From assembly GCA_943788135.1 (NCBI GenBank), contig CALSPC010000002.1:1-64000 (forward strand): a stretch of 64,000 nucleotides of DNA, read 5' to 3'. The notes below the pieces were generated by a model. It saw only the letters and a program-made list of their open reading frames with translations, did not search any database and had not been told where the DNA came from. The first letter of the stretch is position 1. The number at the start of each line of letters is the position of its first letter. The DNA comes from an uncultured Paracoccaceae bacterium. Its GTDB lineage: Bacteria; Bacteroidota; Bacteroidia; Flavobacteriales; Flavobacteriaceae. The translations under genes and the position numbers were made by a program. Of this stretch, positions 8,791 to 19,004 are shown piece after piece.

Positions 8791-9324
8791 CTAATGTGCT
8801 TCTTTATCAACGATATGAACCTCTACTGCACCGGTTTGGTTAAGTAGGGTTGTTAATTCTTTTTCATTATCATGAACAGGGATTTCCATCAAAAAATGGT
8901 CATCTGTTGTTCTTGGATCCGGATTTTCTGCATTTTTAAATGGCCACATTCTACTTCTTAAATAGAACGTAATAACCATTAAGTGAGCTGCAAAAAAGAC
9001 GGTGAGCTCAAACATGATCGGTACAAAAGCCGGCATGTTTTCGATATAGCTAAAACTAGGCTTTCCTCCAATATTTTGAGGCCAGTCTTCGATCATGATA
9101 TAATTCATCATAACGGTGGCTACAATCAAACCAACACATCCATACATAAAAGCTGCAATGGCGATGCGCGTTGGTTCTAATCCCATGGCTTTATCTAGTC
9201 CGTGGACTGGAAAAGGCGTGAATATCTCTTCGATGTGATGCTTTTTATCTTTAACTGCTTTAACTGCTGCTAATAAGACATCATCATCTGTATATAGTGC
9301 GTGAATAACTTTAGAAGATCCCAT
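8791..9324 (-). CDS. actD: alternative complex III subunit ActD (DUF3341)
   Basis: ActD is a small membrane subunit of ACIII. This 177-residue protein has the DUF3341 pattern: a soluble N-terminal domain (HALYTDDDVLLAAVKAVK), FTPFPVHGLDKAMG, then two membrane helices near residues 55-78 and 100-123, and a short soluble tail. It starts 3 bp after the actC stop. No cofactor motif is present, in keeping with its structural role in known complexes. Confidence 0.93.
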   Translation of the reverse strand: MGSSKVIHALYTDDDVLLAAVKAVKDKKHHIEEIFTPFPVHGLDKAMGLEPTRIAIAAFMYGCVGLIVATVMMNYIMIEDWPQNIGGKPSFSYIENMPAFVPIMFELTVFFAAHLMVITFYLRSRMWPFKNAENPDPRTTDDHFLMEIPVHDNEKELTTLLNQTGAVEVHIVDKEAH

Positions 9325-9327
9325 AGA

Positions 9328-10794
9328 CTATTCTTTTTTCTTTTTAGGTGTTTTGGCTGGTTTTGGTTTTGGTGCTGTACGGTTATCTGAACCGGTTCCT
9401 ACCAAGCTTCCTCCTGCTTCTCTAATAGTTTTGTAACGTTGTCCCGAAGACTTTAAAATTGTTTTGACTTCAGCTTGTGCAATAACCGGGAACGTTCTTG
9501 CGTATAATAGGAATAACACAAAGAAGAATCCAATCGTTCCAATGAAAATCCCGATATCTACAAACGTTGGCGAGAACATTGTCCATGACGATGGTAAGTA
9601 ATCTCTGTGAAGAGAGGTTACAATAATCACAAAACGTTCAAACCACATTCCGATGTTTACAACAATAGAGATAAAGAATGAGAACATAATGCTCGTTCTT
9701 AATTTTTTGAACCACATGAATTGTGGTGAAAACACGTTACAAGACATCATTGCCCAGTAGGCCCAAGCATAAGGTCCTGTTGCTCTGTTTAGAAATGCAT
9801 ATTGTTCGTATTCAACTCCTGAGTACCAAGCGATAAATAACTCCGTAATGTAAGCAACTCCAACAATTGATCCCGTAATCATAATTACGATATTCATCAA
9901 TTCGATATGCTGAACAGTAATGTAATCCTCAAGATTACATACTTTACGCATGATAATTAATAAGGTGTTTACCATCGCAAACCCAGAGAAAATTGCGCCT
10001 GCAACAAAGTAAGGAGGGAATATCGTTGTGTGCCATCCTGGTATTACGGACGTGGCAAAATCAAATGATACAATGGTGTGAACAGATAATACTAAAGGTG
10101 TTGCAAGTCCTGCAAGAACCAAAGATACTTCTTCGAAACGTTGCCAGTCTTTTGCGCGTCCACTCCATCCAAAGCTTAATAATGAATAGATTTTCTTTTG
10201 GAACGGGCGTACGGCACGATCGCGAATCATTGCAAAATCTGGTAACAATCCTGTCCACCAAAATACAAGTGATACGGAAAGATACGTAGATATCGCAAAT
10301 ACATCCCACAATAATGGGGAGTTAAAGTTAACCCATAAAGATCCAAATTGATTTGGAATTGGTAATACCCAATATGCTAACCAAGGTCGTCCCATGTGAA
10401 TGATAGGAAATAATCCGGCTTGAATTACAGAGAAAATGGTCATGGCTTCCGCAGAACGGTTAATGGCCATACGCCATTTTTGTCTAAACAATAATAATAC
10501 TGCTGAGATCAAAGTTCCTGCATGTCCAATACCAACCCACCAAACGAAGTTCGTAATGTCCCATGCCCAACCCACGGTTTTGTTTAGACCCCAAGTTCCA
10601 ATCCCCGTAGAGATGGTATAAATCATACACCCTAATCCCCAGCCAAAAGCTGAAAGTGCAATAGAAAATACTACCCACCATAGTTTATTTGCTTTACCTT
10701 CGACAGGTGCTACAACATCCAAAGTTACATCATGATATGATTTTTCTCCGGTAACTAATGGTCTTCTGATAGGTGCTTCGTAATGAGACGCCAT
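9328..10794 (-). CDS. actC: alternative complex III quinol-oxidising subunit ActC (NrfD-like)
   Basis: ActC is the NrfD/PsrC-like membrane subunit that holds the quinol site in ACIII. The 488-residue protein shows about ten hydrophobic helices, the early conserved block WWVVFSIALSAFGWG, the GIGHAGTLISA segment, and the ERFVIIVTSLHRDYLPSSW stretch. The C-terminal tail is lysine- and proline-rich (PKPKPAKTPKKKKE) and presumably cytoplasmic. It follows actB by 25 bp and is almost joined to actD. Confidence 0.95.
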   Translation of the reverse strand: MASHYEAPIRRPLVTGEKSYHDVTLDVVAPVEGKANKLWWVVFSIALSAFGWGLGCMIYTISTGIGTWGLNKTVGWAWDITNFVWWVGIGHAGTLISAVLLLFRQKWRMAINRSAEAMTIFSVIQAGLFPIIHMGRPWLAYWVLPIPNQFGSLWVNFNSPLLWDVFAISTYLSVSLVFWWTGLLPDFAMIRDRAVRPFQKKIYSLLSFGWSGRAKDWQRFEEVSLVLAGLATPLVLSVHTIVSFDFATSVIPGWHTTIFPPYFVAGAIFSGFAMVNTLLIIMRKVCNLEDYITVQHIELMNIVIMITGSIVGVAYITELFIAWYSGVEYEQYAFLNRATGPYAWAYWAMMSCNVFSPQFMWFKKLRTSIMFSFFISIVVNIGMWFERFVIIVTSLHRDYLPSSWTMFSPTFVDIGIFIGTIGFFFVLFLLYARTFPVIAQAEVKTILKSSGQRYKTIREAGGSLVGTGSDNRTAPKPKPAKTPKKKKE

Positions 10795-10819
10795 ATTCCT
10801 TTTATTATTTCTTAATTAT

Positions 10820-13800
10820 TTATGCTTCGTTTGTGTTTCTTACTTTCACTTGATATACCACATTTGGTTTTGTTCCAACATGATCTAATAAATGATAAGC
10901 ACGCTCATCATCTTTAAGTTCTGTAATTGCACTTTTCTTATTATTTATATCTCCAAAAGCAATTGCTCCTGAATCACATGCAGATGAACAAGCGGTCTTG
11001 AACTCATCTGGGTTGACTTCTCTGCCATCACGTTTAGCATCCAAAATTGTTTTTTGTGTCATTTGAATACACATCGAACATTTTTCCATCACCCCTCTAG
11101 ATCGAACTGTAACATCTGGATTAACCACCATACGTCCTAAATCATTATTCATGTGGTAATCAAATTCATCATTCTCATTATATAAGAACCAGTTGAATCG
11201 ACGTACTTTATAAGGACAGTTGTTTGCACAATAACGCGTTCCAACACAACGGTTATATGCCATATGGTTTTGACCTTGACGCCCGTGTGAAGAGGCTGCT
11301 ACTGGACAAACCGTCTCACATGGTGCATGGTTACAATGCTGACACATGATTGGTTGAAAAGCAACTTGAGGATTTTCAGATGGAACTTCCATCTCTCCAA
11401 AAGTACTTAACGAACTTCCTAAACCTTGAATATTATCTTTAGTCGTGTTATCGTCTTCAAATGTATCATCTGAAGAATAATATCTATCGATACGTAGCCA
11501 GTGCATATCGCGACTTCTACGAATTTCTTCTTTTCCTACTACAGGAACGTTATTTTCTGCGTGACATGCAATCACACAAGCCCCACATCCAGTACATGAA
11601 TTTAAATCAATTGAAAGGTTAAAGTGGTGTCCTATTGAACGGTCAAATTCATCCCATAAATCTACATCAGGAGAATTAACTGGCGTTTCTTCATGGTTCA
11701 ATGACACCATTGTCATTGGATTCCAATCCGCAGCAGATTCCGTATTGAAAATTTCCAAAGTGGTTTCTTTGATAATATCGCCTCGACCCATGAGCGTGTT
11801 ATGTAACTGGACACAAGCAAATTCATGCTTACCATCCGTTACCTCTACAGTTGCCGTTTGAACGGGATTAAAATCTGTATATAAAGGATATGCATTTACG
11901 CCGGTTTGCATTTCTGCTTTAAGACCTTGAGTACGGCCATATCCAAAGGACATTCCTACCGTTCCTCTTGCTTGTCCTGGCTGAATAATCACAGGAACTT
12001 TAACAGTTACACCATTTACAGTAACATTTGCATATTTCCCATTCAATCCACCGTCGGCATCATGACTATTTTCGCTGAAAAAAGTACTGGTTTCTAAAAA
12101 GAACCCTAATGCTTTGGCATCAAATTCGGATACCGTTAAGTAGTTATCCCAAGTGGTTCTAGTCAATGGATCTGGAAATTCTTGTAACCAAGGGTTGTTG
12201 GCTTGTTGGCCATCGCCCATTCCCGTTTTTGGATAAAGTGTAAGTTCAATTTCAGAAGTTGAAGTAGCGGCAAGTGTAGTTGCAGCAGCACCAAGTCCTA
12301 AGATTGAACTCCCATCAAAAGTAGCTGTAGTTTCTACTGTTGCAGAATTTGAAGACGTATACACCCCATCGTGTAAGCTATCATTCCAAGACGCTCCTTT
12401 TAAAATCGTATTTTTCCAATAGGACTTAATATAGTCATGATACGTTCCTGATTCGCCTACTAGTTCTAGTAAAACCTCTTGAAATTGTTTGGTATCAAAC
12501 AACGGACGAATCGTTGGCTGCATTAGCCCATAATGTCCGGTTTTAGTTTCCAAATCACCCCAAGACTCTAAGTAATGAGACGTGGCAGCAACATATTGAG
12601 ATACAGCAGCCGTTTCATCATTTTTCATGGTGAACGTTACTGATAAATCTGTTTGTTTTAAACCTTCAACAAATGCAGAAGCATTAGGAAGTGTATATGC
12701 AGGATTAACTCCCGCCATCAATAGAGCACCAACTTTACCAGCAGTCATATCTGCTACTAATTGTGCTACTGCTTTATCATTCCCTTGACGGGTTTTTATA
12801 GTGGTTTTAGGATCAAATGCTTTACTGCCTAATTTTTCGTTGATAGCCAATACAATGCTTTGTGCATTCACATCTTGAATTCCAGTAAGTACAACAGCAT
12901 TAGCCCCTGCTTTAAGCAATTCAGAAGCCGCAGAATTCACAGCAGTTTCTAAATGTGCAGGAAGCTCTCCACCAACAGCAGTTCCAACTATTTTTCCATA
13001 AAGTTTAGCAAGTGCTATTTTTTGTTGTGAAGGCTTAAGCGCTACTCGCTTGTCTGCATTTGCTCCAGACAAACTCATGTTTGCTTCAAACTGGATATGA
13101 CGAGACATTTTTCCGTTTTTTGGAACACGTCCTTGTGCATATGCGGCATCAAAACCACCACCTTGCCAGTCGCCTAAAAAGTCAGCACCTATGGATACTA
13201 TGGTTTGAGCTTTAGAGAAGTCATAATTAGCTAACCCTCTTTGTCCGTATTTATTTTGATAAGCATCTGCCGCAGCAGATTCTGATATCGCATCATAAAC
13301 CACATGGCTTACATTGCTATAGTTTTGTTTTAAGTCAGAGATTAATTTTGAAGTCGATGGACTTGCAAATGTTTGAGTTAATAACACAACCGATTTATCT
13401 GTCTCTTTTAAAGCCTCTAATTTTTGAGACACCTCAGCAGTAAGCTCTCCCCAGCTAATAGCTTGACCCTCTTTTTGTGGACCAGCTACTCTTTGGTTGT
13501 CGTATAAATCTAATACAGAAGCTTGTACTCTCGCATTGATTCCACCGTTTGCTTTTGCAAGGCTGTTAGACTCTACTTTAATAGGGCGCCCTTCTCTTGT
13601 TTTAATTAAAACACTTGCAAAATCATAACCATTAGCAATAGCTGTTGCATAATAGTTTGCAACACCAGGAATGATTTGTTCTGGCTGCACAACGTAAGGA
13701 ATCGATTTGATAACCGGTCCTTCACAGGCTGCTAAAGACGCTGCTGCAGTACTGAATCCTACATATTTTAAGAAATCACGACGCGTTGTACTCGAAGCAT

Positions 13801-13939
13801 CTAGAGTTTCTTTGTCCCCTAAAAATTCGTCTACAGGAATTTCTTGCGTAAACTCCTTTTGTTTAAGCGTCTCAACAGCAGAACTATGAGTCGGATTTAA
13901 CTCCTCAGCATTTTTCCAGTATTTCTTGTTTGATGACAT
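10820..13939 (-). CDS. actB: alternative complex III iron-sulfur subunit ActB
   Basis: ActB is the large periplasmic Fe-S subunit of ACIII, a fusion of a molybdopterin-oxidoreductase-like domain (which in known complexes holds no molybdenum cofactor) and a four-cluster ferredoxin-like domain. The 1039-residue protein has a twin-arginine signal, TTRRDFLKYVGFS, ending in LAAC, suggesting Tat export and lipidation. Cysteine clusters appear from about residue 770: CTGCGACVIACHAE, CQHCNHAPCETVC, CVGTRYCANNCP, and CSMCIQM followed by CSSACDSGA. These would hold three [4Fe-4S] and one [3Fe-4S] cluster by family precedent. It lies 36 bp after actA. Confidence 0.96.
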   Translation of the reverse strand: MSSNKKYWKNAEELNPTHSSAVETLKQKEFTQEIPVDEFLGDKETLDASSTTRRDFLKYVGFSTAAASLAACEGPVIKSIPYVVQPEQIIPGVANYYATAIANGYDFASVLIKTREGRPIKVESNSLAKANGGINARVQASVLDLYDNQRVAGPQKEGQAISWGELTAEVSQKLEALKETDKSVVLLTQTFASPSTSKLISDLKQNYSNVSHVVYDAISESAAADAYQNKYGQRGLANYDFSKAQTIVSIGADFLGDWQGGGFDAAYAQGRVPKNGKMSRHIQFEANMSLSGANADKRVALKPSQQKIALAKLYGKIVGTAVGGELPAHLETAVNSAASELLKAGANAVVLTGIQDVNAQSIVLAINEKLGSKAFDPKTTIKTRQGNDKAVAQLVADMTAGKVGALLMAGVNPAYTLPNASAFVEGLKQTDLSVTFTMKNDETAAVSQYVAATSHYLESWGDLETKTGHYGLMQPTIRPLFDTKQFQEVLLELVGESGTYHDYIKSYWKNTILKGASWNDSLHDGVYTSSNSATVETTATFDGSSILGLGAAATTLAATSTSEIELTLYPKTGMGDGQQANNPWLQEFPDPLTRTTWDNYLTVSEFDAKALGFFLETSTFFSENSHDADGGLNGKYANVTVNGVTVKVPVIIQPGQARGTVGMSFGYGRTQGLKAEMQTGVNAYPLYTDFNPVQTATVEVTDGKHEFACVQLHNTLMGRGDIIKETTLEIFNTESAADWNPMTMVSLNHEETPVNSPDVDLWDEFDRSIGHHFNLSIDLNSCTGCGACVIACHAENNVPVVGKEEIRRSRDMHWLRIDRYYSSDDTFEDDNTTKDNIQGLGSSLSTFGEMEVPSENPQVAFQPIMCQHCNHAPCETVCPVAASSHGRQGQNHMAYNRCVGTRYCANNCPYKVRRFNWFLYNENDEFDYHMNNDLGRMVVNPDVTVRSRGVMEKCSMCIQMTQKTILDAKRDGREVNPDEFKTACSSACDSGAIAFGDINNKKSAITELKDDERAYHLLDHVGTKPNVVYQVKVRNTNEA

Positions 13940-13975
13940 ATTTGTTATGTTACTTGTTGATCGTTTTATTTAATA

Positions 13976-15265
13976 CTAGTAATGACATTTTCCACACTCT
14001 AAACCACCCATTTGTGCTGCGGTTAGTTGCTCTACACCATATTTCTTGGTAAGTGCTTCGTGGATTTTATCGTAATAGTCGTTATCTTGAACTTTTACAT
14101 TTGTCTCTCTATGGCAATTGATACACCATCCCATTGTTAGTGGAGAGAACTGGTACATGATTTCCATTTCTTCAACAGGACCATGACATGTTTGACATTC
14201 CAACCCAGCAACAGAGACGTGTTGTGAGTGATTAAAATAGGCAAAATCAGGAAGGTTATGGATACGAACCCATTTGACGGGTTTTGTTTTTCCTGTATAC
14301 TTTTGTTCTGCATCATCCCAACCAACGGCATCGTATAATTTTTGGATTTCTCCGTCATAAAATGCTTTACTATATTCTTCGGTTGCTGTTGATGGCGCTA
14401 CTTCGTAGATAGACTTGTGACAGTTCATACAGACGTTAAGTGCTGGAATACCTGAGTGCTTACTTACACGTGCAGACGAATGACAATACTTACAATCAAT
14501 ACCATTGTCGCCAGCGTGAATTTTGTGAGAATAATGTATCGGTTGAATAGGCTGATACCCTTGATCCACACCAACTTGCATTAGGTAACCATACATAAAA
14601 TAAGCACTAGACAACAAAAAGAAAATGGCAACAACCAACATTAAAAATTGGTTATTCACAAAGGCTTTCCAAAGTGATTTACGTTTAACCGCTTCTGCAA
14701 TTTCAACATTATTTGCAGCAGCAAAACGACGTAATGTTTTGTTCACCAAGAACAACCCTAAAGCTAATAATCCAAAAAGAATCGCAAGAGCGCCCAAGAC
14801 TATTTCTTGTGATACCCCACCTTCCGCTTGTGCACCAGGTGCTGCGGCAGCAACTGCAGCTACAGGAACTGCTTTATCTTGCGCGGTGTACGCTAGGATA
14901 TTAGTAAGGTCTTCATCGGAAAGTTGAGGAAAAGCAGTCATCGCAGATCCATTGTATTCCGCATAAATTTTGTTCGCATACGCATCTCCAGATTTAATCA
15001 AAGCGGAGCTGTTACGGATCCATGCATTTAGCCATTCACGGTCCAAACCTTCTTCTTCGCTAAGTCGTGTTTCCACATAACGAAGCGCAGGCCCCGTCAT
15101 TTTCTTGTCGAGTTGATGACAGGCTGCACAATTCGCATTAAATAAGGATTTTCCTTTAACAGGATCGCCCTCTTGTGCGAAAAGTGAAGTGCATATAATT
15201 GAGAAAAATAAAAGACCCGAAAGTAGTGTTTTCGAGAGTATGTAAAAGTTAAATTTCTGTTTCAT
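13976..15265 (-). CDS. actA: alternative complex III multiheme cytochrome c ActA
   Basis: ActA feeds electrons from ACIII to the terminal oxidase. I chose the ATG at 15265 (429 residues), because it begins a clean signal peptide (MKQKFNFYILSKTLLSGLLF... to SLFAQ); the frame stays open to a TTG at 15349, which overlaps the promoter box, with further ATGs at 15310 and 15283. Six CxxCH motifs are visible: CAACH in an N-terminal monoheme domain (residues 46-50), then after two membrane helices (about 150-220) CKYCH, CMNCH, CQTCH, CINCH and CGKCH. It is the first gene of the eight-gene respiratory operon. Confidence 0.94.
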   Translation of the reverse strand: MKQKFNFYILSKTLLSGLLFFSIICTSLFAQEGDPVKGKSLFNANCAACHQLDKKMTGPALRYVETRLSEEEGLDREWLNAWIRNSSALIKSGDAYANKIYAEYNGSAMTAFPQLSDEDLTNILAYTAQDKAVPVAAVAAAAPGAQAEGGVSQEIVLGALAILFGLLALGLFLVNKTLRRFAAANNVEIAEAVKRKSLWKAFVNNQFLMLVVAIFFLLSSAYFMYGYLMQVGVDQGYQPIQPIHYSHKIHAGDNGIDCKYCHSSARVSKHSGIPALNVCMNCHKSIYEVAPSTATEEYSKAFYDGEIQKLYDAVGWDDAEQKYTGKTKPVKWVRIHNLPDFAYFNHSQHVSVAGLECQTCHGPVEEMEIMYQFSPLTMGWCINCHRETNVKVQDNDYYDKIHEALTKKYGVEQLTAAQMGGLECGKCHY

Positions 15266-15346
15266 AGTGTTGATAGAACTCATTTCTAAACTTTTGTTCG
15301 ATTTTAGCATACAAATAGATGCTATTCGTTTACTAAAAATCTTTTG

Positions 15347-15354
15347 CAAAAGTA
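15347..15354 (-). promoter_or_regulatory. -7 box of the ACIII/cox operon
   Basis: TACTTTTG on the minus strand matches TAnnTTTG exactly. It would place the transcript start about 80 nt before the actA ATG at 15265. No TTG is seen at -33, so the upstream element is weak or an activator is used. Confidence 0.5.
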
Positions 15355-15430
15355 AGATATAATGTCCATTTTAAAAATCTTAGATAAACGTAAATTTATA
15401 ATTTATAAACATTCTAAATAAGTATTTTTT

Positions 15431-15459
15431 TTGCTTTTAGATTTATTCGTTTACATTTG
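15431..15459 (+). promoter_or_regulatory. promoter of the SPOR-domain gene
   Basis: TTG (15431-15433), an 18-bp spacer and TACATTTG (15452-15459) match the Bacteroidota consensus. The box ends 19 nt before the ATG at 15479. The same TTG could be mistaken for a start codon of a longer reading frame. Confidence 0.75.
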
Positions 15460-15478
15460 TAAAAAGCAATCCCATATT

Positions 15479-15841
15479 ATGAAATTTATGTATTTGAAAA
15501 TACTACTTATAAGCCTCTTATTTACAAGCGCTGCATTGGCTCAAGAGGGTAGTGTGCGTATTCAAAAAAGTGCTGAAATTGATCGTGTTTTAACTCTCAA
15601 AAAAGAACTTAATAAAGAAAAAGAATTTATTCGAATTCAAATATTCAGTGGAGAACGTCTCGAAGCTGAAAGCACTCTAAAAGGTTTTAAATCTGATTTT
15701 CCAGATCAAACGGTTGAAATGAAATATGAAACACCCAATTATAAAATTTGGGTTGGAAAATTCAAAACCCGCCTCGAAGCGGACCGCGAGCTTCGCGTTG
15801 TAAAAAAGTCATACCCCGCTGCGTTCCGAATTATCCCTTGA
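15479..15841 (+). CDS. exported SPOR-domain protein
   Basis: This 120-residue protein has a signal peptide (MKFMYLKILLISLLFTSAA, cut near ALAQ) and a C-terminal SPOR-like domain: FIRIQIFSGERLEAES, then VEMKYETPNYKIWVGKF, then ADRELRVVKKSYPAAFRI. SPOR domains bind glycan strands denuded of stem peptides, often at division sites. No other domain is present, so it is probably a small periplasmic peptidoglycan-binding protein. The consensus promoter immediately upstream fixes the ATG at 15479 and shows independent transcription, divergent from the actA operon. Confidence 0.85.
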   Translation: MKFMYLKILLISLLFTSAALAQEGSVRIQKSAEIDRVLTLKKELNKEKEFIRIQIFSGERLEAESTLKGFKSDFPDQTVEMKYETPNYKIWVGKFKTRLEADRELRVVKKSYPAAFRIIP

Positions 15842-15853
15842 GAACTAAACTTT

Positions 15854-16018
15854 TTATTGAACTACAATTTTTCTAAAAAAACGCTGGGCTTTAATCTCAA
15901 ATTGAACAACGTAAAACCCAGTTTGTAGTTGCCGAACATCTAAAGTAGTTCGCTCAATTTTTGAAGCCTTTAATGCTGATTTTCTTGTGAGATCAAAAAG
16001 TTGAAAAGCCAAAACTTC
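15854..16018 (-). pseudogene. remnant of a type IX secretion C-terminal sorting domain
   Basis: On the minus strand, 54 sense codons before the stop at 15854-15856 read as the end of a T9SS type A sorting domain: EVLAFQLFDLTRK, then TTLDVRQLQTGFYVVQF, then FFRKIVVQ and stop. The typical pattern LFDLxGK ... LDVSxLxxGxYxVxF ... KIVVQ is preserved. In the same frame a TAA lies just before GAA (16019-16021) and more stops follow upstream; another frame (DKIVIYYILNF) may continue the domain to about 16095. No cargo domain remains. This is a decayed end of a secreted protein gene filling the 319-bp gap between the SPOR gene and infB. Confidence 0.7.
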
Positions 16019-16103
16019 TTAATGAAATTTAAGATGTAATATATTACAATTTTATCTGTATTTTGTTTTTGAATGCTGGACAACAGCAGTTTATTATCTA
16101 TAA

Positions 16104-16136
16104 AAAAACCGTATGTCTTTTGGACATACGGTTTTT
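16104..16136 (-). terminator. terminator of the rimP-nusA-infB operon
   Basis: A 9-bp stem, CCGTATGTC with GACATACGG around a 5-nt loop, is flanked by A and T runs, starting 25 bp beyond the infB stop. The T-run faces the minus strand direction. Confidence 0.85.
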
Positions 16137-16160
16137 AAAAATTTATGTATTTGTATACTA

Positions 16161-18917
16161 CTATTTAAGTGTTTTCTTAACCTCTACCTCACGGAAGGCT
16201 TCTAAAATATCGCCTTCACGAATATCGTTGTAGTTTTTCACTTGCATACCACAGTCATAGCCTTTAGCCACTTCTTTCGCATCGTCTTTGAAACGTTTTA
16301 AAGAGCTTAGCTCTCCTGTATAAACGACTACACCTTCTCTAATTAATCGAACGCCAGCATTTCTGTAAATCTTACCATTGGTAACCATACACCCTGCAAT
16401 TGTTCCAATTTTAGAAATTTTGAAGGTTTCTCTAATTTCTGCTGTTCCCGTAACTTCCTCTTTAAACTCTGGAGACAACATGCCTTCCATCGCATCTTTA
16501 AGGTCATTAATCGCATCGTAAATAATCGAGTATGTTCGGATATCGATTTCTTCTTTATCAGCAATTTGACGTGCATTGCCCATTGGACGCACATTAAATC
16601 CAATAATAATTGCATCCGATGCAGTGGCAAGCAATACATCACTTTCTGTTATGGCACCAACGCCTTTATGGATAATGTTTACCTGAATTTCTTCGGTAGA
16701 TAATTTCTGGAATGAGTCGGTAAGTGCTTCAACAGATCCATCCACATCTCCTTTTAGGATAATATTTAATTCTTTAAAGTCCCCTAAAGCAATACGTCTA
16801 CCAATCTCATCAAGCGTAATATGACGTTGTGTTCGAACCGATTGTTCGCGTTGGAGCTGCGTACGTTTCGCTGCAATTTGCTTCGCTTCACGTTCTTCTC
16901 TAAATACGGTAAACTTGTCTCCTGCTTGAGGAGCACCGTCCAGTCCTAAAATAGAAACAGGCGTTGAAGGTCCAGCTTCAAGCACATCGTTTCCACGTTC
17001 ATCGTGCATTGCTCTTACTTTTCCACTATTCTTTCCTGCTAAGACATAATCGCCAATTTTCAATGTTCCGGCTTGTACCAATATTGTAGAGACATAGCCA
17101 CGACCTTTGTCTAAAAAGGCTTCAACAACGGTTCCTAAAGCGGGCTTATTGGGGTTGGCTTTCAACTCTAACAATTCAGCTTCAAGTAATACTTTTTCTA
17201 ATAATTCTTTGACACCATCGCCTTTTAATGCAGAGACATCATGCGATTGAATTTTTCCACCCCAGTCCTCAACTAATAAATTCATATTCGCTAAGGCTTC
17301 TTTTATTTTTTCAGGGTTTGCTGTTGGCCTATCTATTTTGTTAATCGCAAAAACGATAGGAACTCCTGCAGCTTGCGCATGTGCAATCGCTTCTTTTGTT
17401 TGTGGCATGATATCATCATCCGCCGCAATCACAATAATAGCAATATCTGTCACTTGAGCTCCACGGGCACGCATCGCTGTAAAGGCCTCGTGACCAGGGG
17501 TATCTAAAAAGGCAATTTTTTGACCTGTTGACAACGTAACTCCATAAGCTCCAATGTGTTGGGTAATCCCTCCAGACTCTCCTGCAATTACATTTTCTTC
17601 ACGTATATAATCTAGTAACGATGTTTTACCGTGATCAACATGTCCCATCACCGTAACGATTGGTGCACGTGTTTCTAAATCATCCGCAGTATCTTCTACA
17701 ATTTCAATAGCTTCATCGATATCAGCTGTTACAAATTCAACTGTGTATCCAAATTCCTCTGCAACAATGGTTAAAGTTTCAGCATCTAAACGCTGATTCA
17801 TGGTTACCATCATTCCAAGTGACATACAAGCTGAAATAATTTGAGTTACCGACACATCCATCATGGTAGCTACTTCACTTGCCGTTACAAATTCTGTAAC
17901 TTTAAGGACTTTATTTTCTAATTCTTGCTGCTCTTGATCTTTTTCAGTCTGTTGACGGTGTTGATCTCTTTTATCTTTTCTGTACTTCGCACCCTTTTTA
18001 CCTTTGTTAGATTTACCTTGTAATTTTTCAAGGGTTTCTCGAACTTGCTTTTGAACCTCTTCTGCTGTTGGCTCTACTTTTGGAGCTTGCGGTCTTGCTG
18101 GTGGTCGGTTTCTAAAGTTTCCTCTAGTTTGTGGAGAATTCCCTTCAACTTTACTGATTCGACGGCGTTTTTTTCTAGCGTCTGTAGAGTTTGCACCCGC
18201 AGCCGGAGTGGCTGGCTTTGCCTTTTTAGGTTTATTAAATTGGGTTAAATCTATCTTTTGTCCTGTCGATTTTGGTCCAGAAAGTTTTTGATAGTTAGTT
18301 GTTTCCACTTTTTGTTCTCCAGACGCTACCACTTCATCTTCAGTGGTATCCGTAGGAGCTTCAGGAGCTGCTATTTCTGGTTCTGAAGCTTTAGGAGCAA
18401 CCTCAACTTTGGGAGTTGGGGTTGGTTTTGAATCCTCAGCTACTTTTGGTGTGTCCTTAACTTTTGCTGTTGGCACAACCTTCGGAGCATCCTCAACTTT
18501 TGGAGGCGCTGGTTTTGTCTCTTCGACTGGCTTGACAACGTCTGTTTTTTGAGCCACTTTTTTAGAGCCCTCTAGATCAATTTTGCCAACCTTTTTAGGG
18601 CCTTGAAGCACTTGTTTCGCCTTAAAAACTGTTTTGGCAGCTTCAGCTTTTTGAAGTTTTTGCTCAATTTCCTGTTCACGTTGAACACGTAAGGCTTCCT
18701 TTTCTTTTAGCTTAGCTTCACCAACTTCCTTAGAAGCCACTTTCTTATTTGCATCGGTTTGAAACTCGCCTGCAAGAAGATCGTACACTTCTGAAGTGAT
18801 TTTAGTTGTGGGGCGTTTTTCTATTTCAACATTTTTTGTTTCCAAAAAATCGACCGCTCGATCGAGAGAAATATTCAGTTCCCTTAACACTTTATTTAAT
18901 CTAATAATTTCAGCCAT
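16161..18917 (-). CDS. infB: translation initiation factor IF-2
   Basis: IF-2 is the GTPase that brings initiator tRNA to the 30S subunit. The 918-residue protein has an N-terminal IF2N domain ([22 protein letters not shown]), a long low-complexity linker of Pro, Lys, Thr and Glu with repeated PKV motifs (about 110-300), a second IF2N-like segment ([17 protein letters not shown]), and the G domain with [14 protein letters not shown] (G1), DTPGHEAF (G3) and NKID (G4). The C-terminal domains II to IV are intact. It is the last gene of the tRNA-Gln/rimP/nusA/infB block, 87 bp after nusA, and is followed by a terminator. Confidence 0.98.
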   Translation of the reverse strand: MAEIIRLNKVLRELNISLDRAVDFLETKNVEIEKRPTTKITSEVYDLLAGEFQTDANKKVASKEVGEAKLKEKEALRVQREQEIEQKLQKAEAAKTVFKAKQVLQGPKKVGKIDLEGSKKVAQKTDVVKPVEETKPAPPKVEDAPKVVPTAKVKDTPKVAEDSKPTPTPKVEVAPKASEPEIAAPEAPTDTTEDEVVASGEQKVETTNYQKLSGPKSTGQKIDLTQFNKPKKAKPATPAAGANSTDARKKRRRISKVEGNSPQTRGNFRNRPPARPQAPKVEPTAEEVQKQVRETLEKLQGKSNKGKKGAKYRKDKRDQHRQQTEKDQEQQELENKVLKVTEFVTASEVATMMDVSVTQIISACMSLGMMVTMNQRLDAETLTIVAEEFGYTVEFVTADIDEAIEIVEDTADDLETRAPIVTVMGHVDHGKTSLLDYIREENVIAGESGGITQHIGAYGVTLSTGQKIAFLDTPGHEAFTAMRARGAQVTDIAIIVIAADDDIMPQTKEAIAHAQAAGVPIVFAINKIDRPTANPEKIKEALANMNLLVEDWGGKIQSHDVSALKGDGVKELLEKVLLEAELLELKANPNKPALGTVVEAFLDKGRGYVSTILVQAGTLKIGDYVLAGKNSGKVRAMHDERGNDVLEAGPSTPVSILGLDGAPQAGDKFTVFREEREAKQIAAKRTQLQREQSVRTQRHITLDEIGRRIALGDFKELNIILKGDVDGSVEALTDSFQKLSTEEIQVNIIHKGVGAITESDVLLATASDAIIIGFNVRPMGNARQIADKEEIDIRTYSIIYDAINDLKDAMEGMLSPEFKEEVTGTAEIRETFKISKIGTIAGCMVTNGKIYRNAGVRLIREGVVVYTGELSSLKRFKDDAKEVAKGYDCGMQVKNYNDIREGDILEAFREVEVKKTLK

Positions 18918-19004
18918 AAATTGCCTTTGATATTTTTTTTCTGTATTTCTTACGCCTAATCGTGTGGTTACCCGAACATATTGGGTACCAATATAATTAA
19001 AATT

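Noticed and set aside
15266-15349. Longer ActA reading frame from a TTG
   Set aside because: The TTG overlaps the -7 box and the signal peptide begins at the ATG at 15265.
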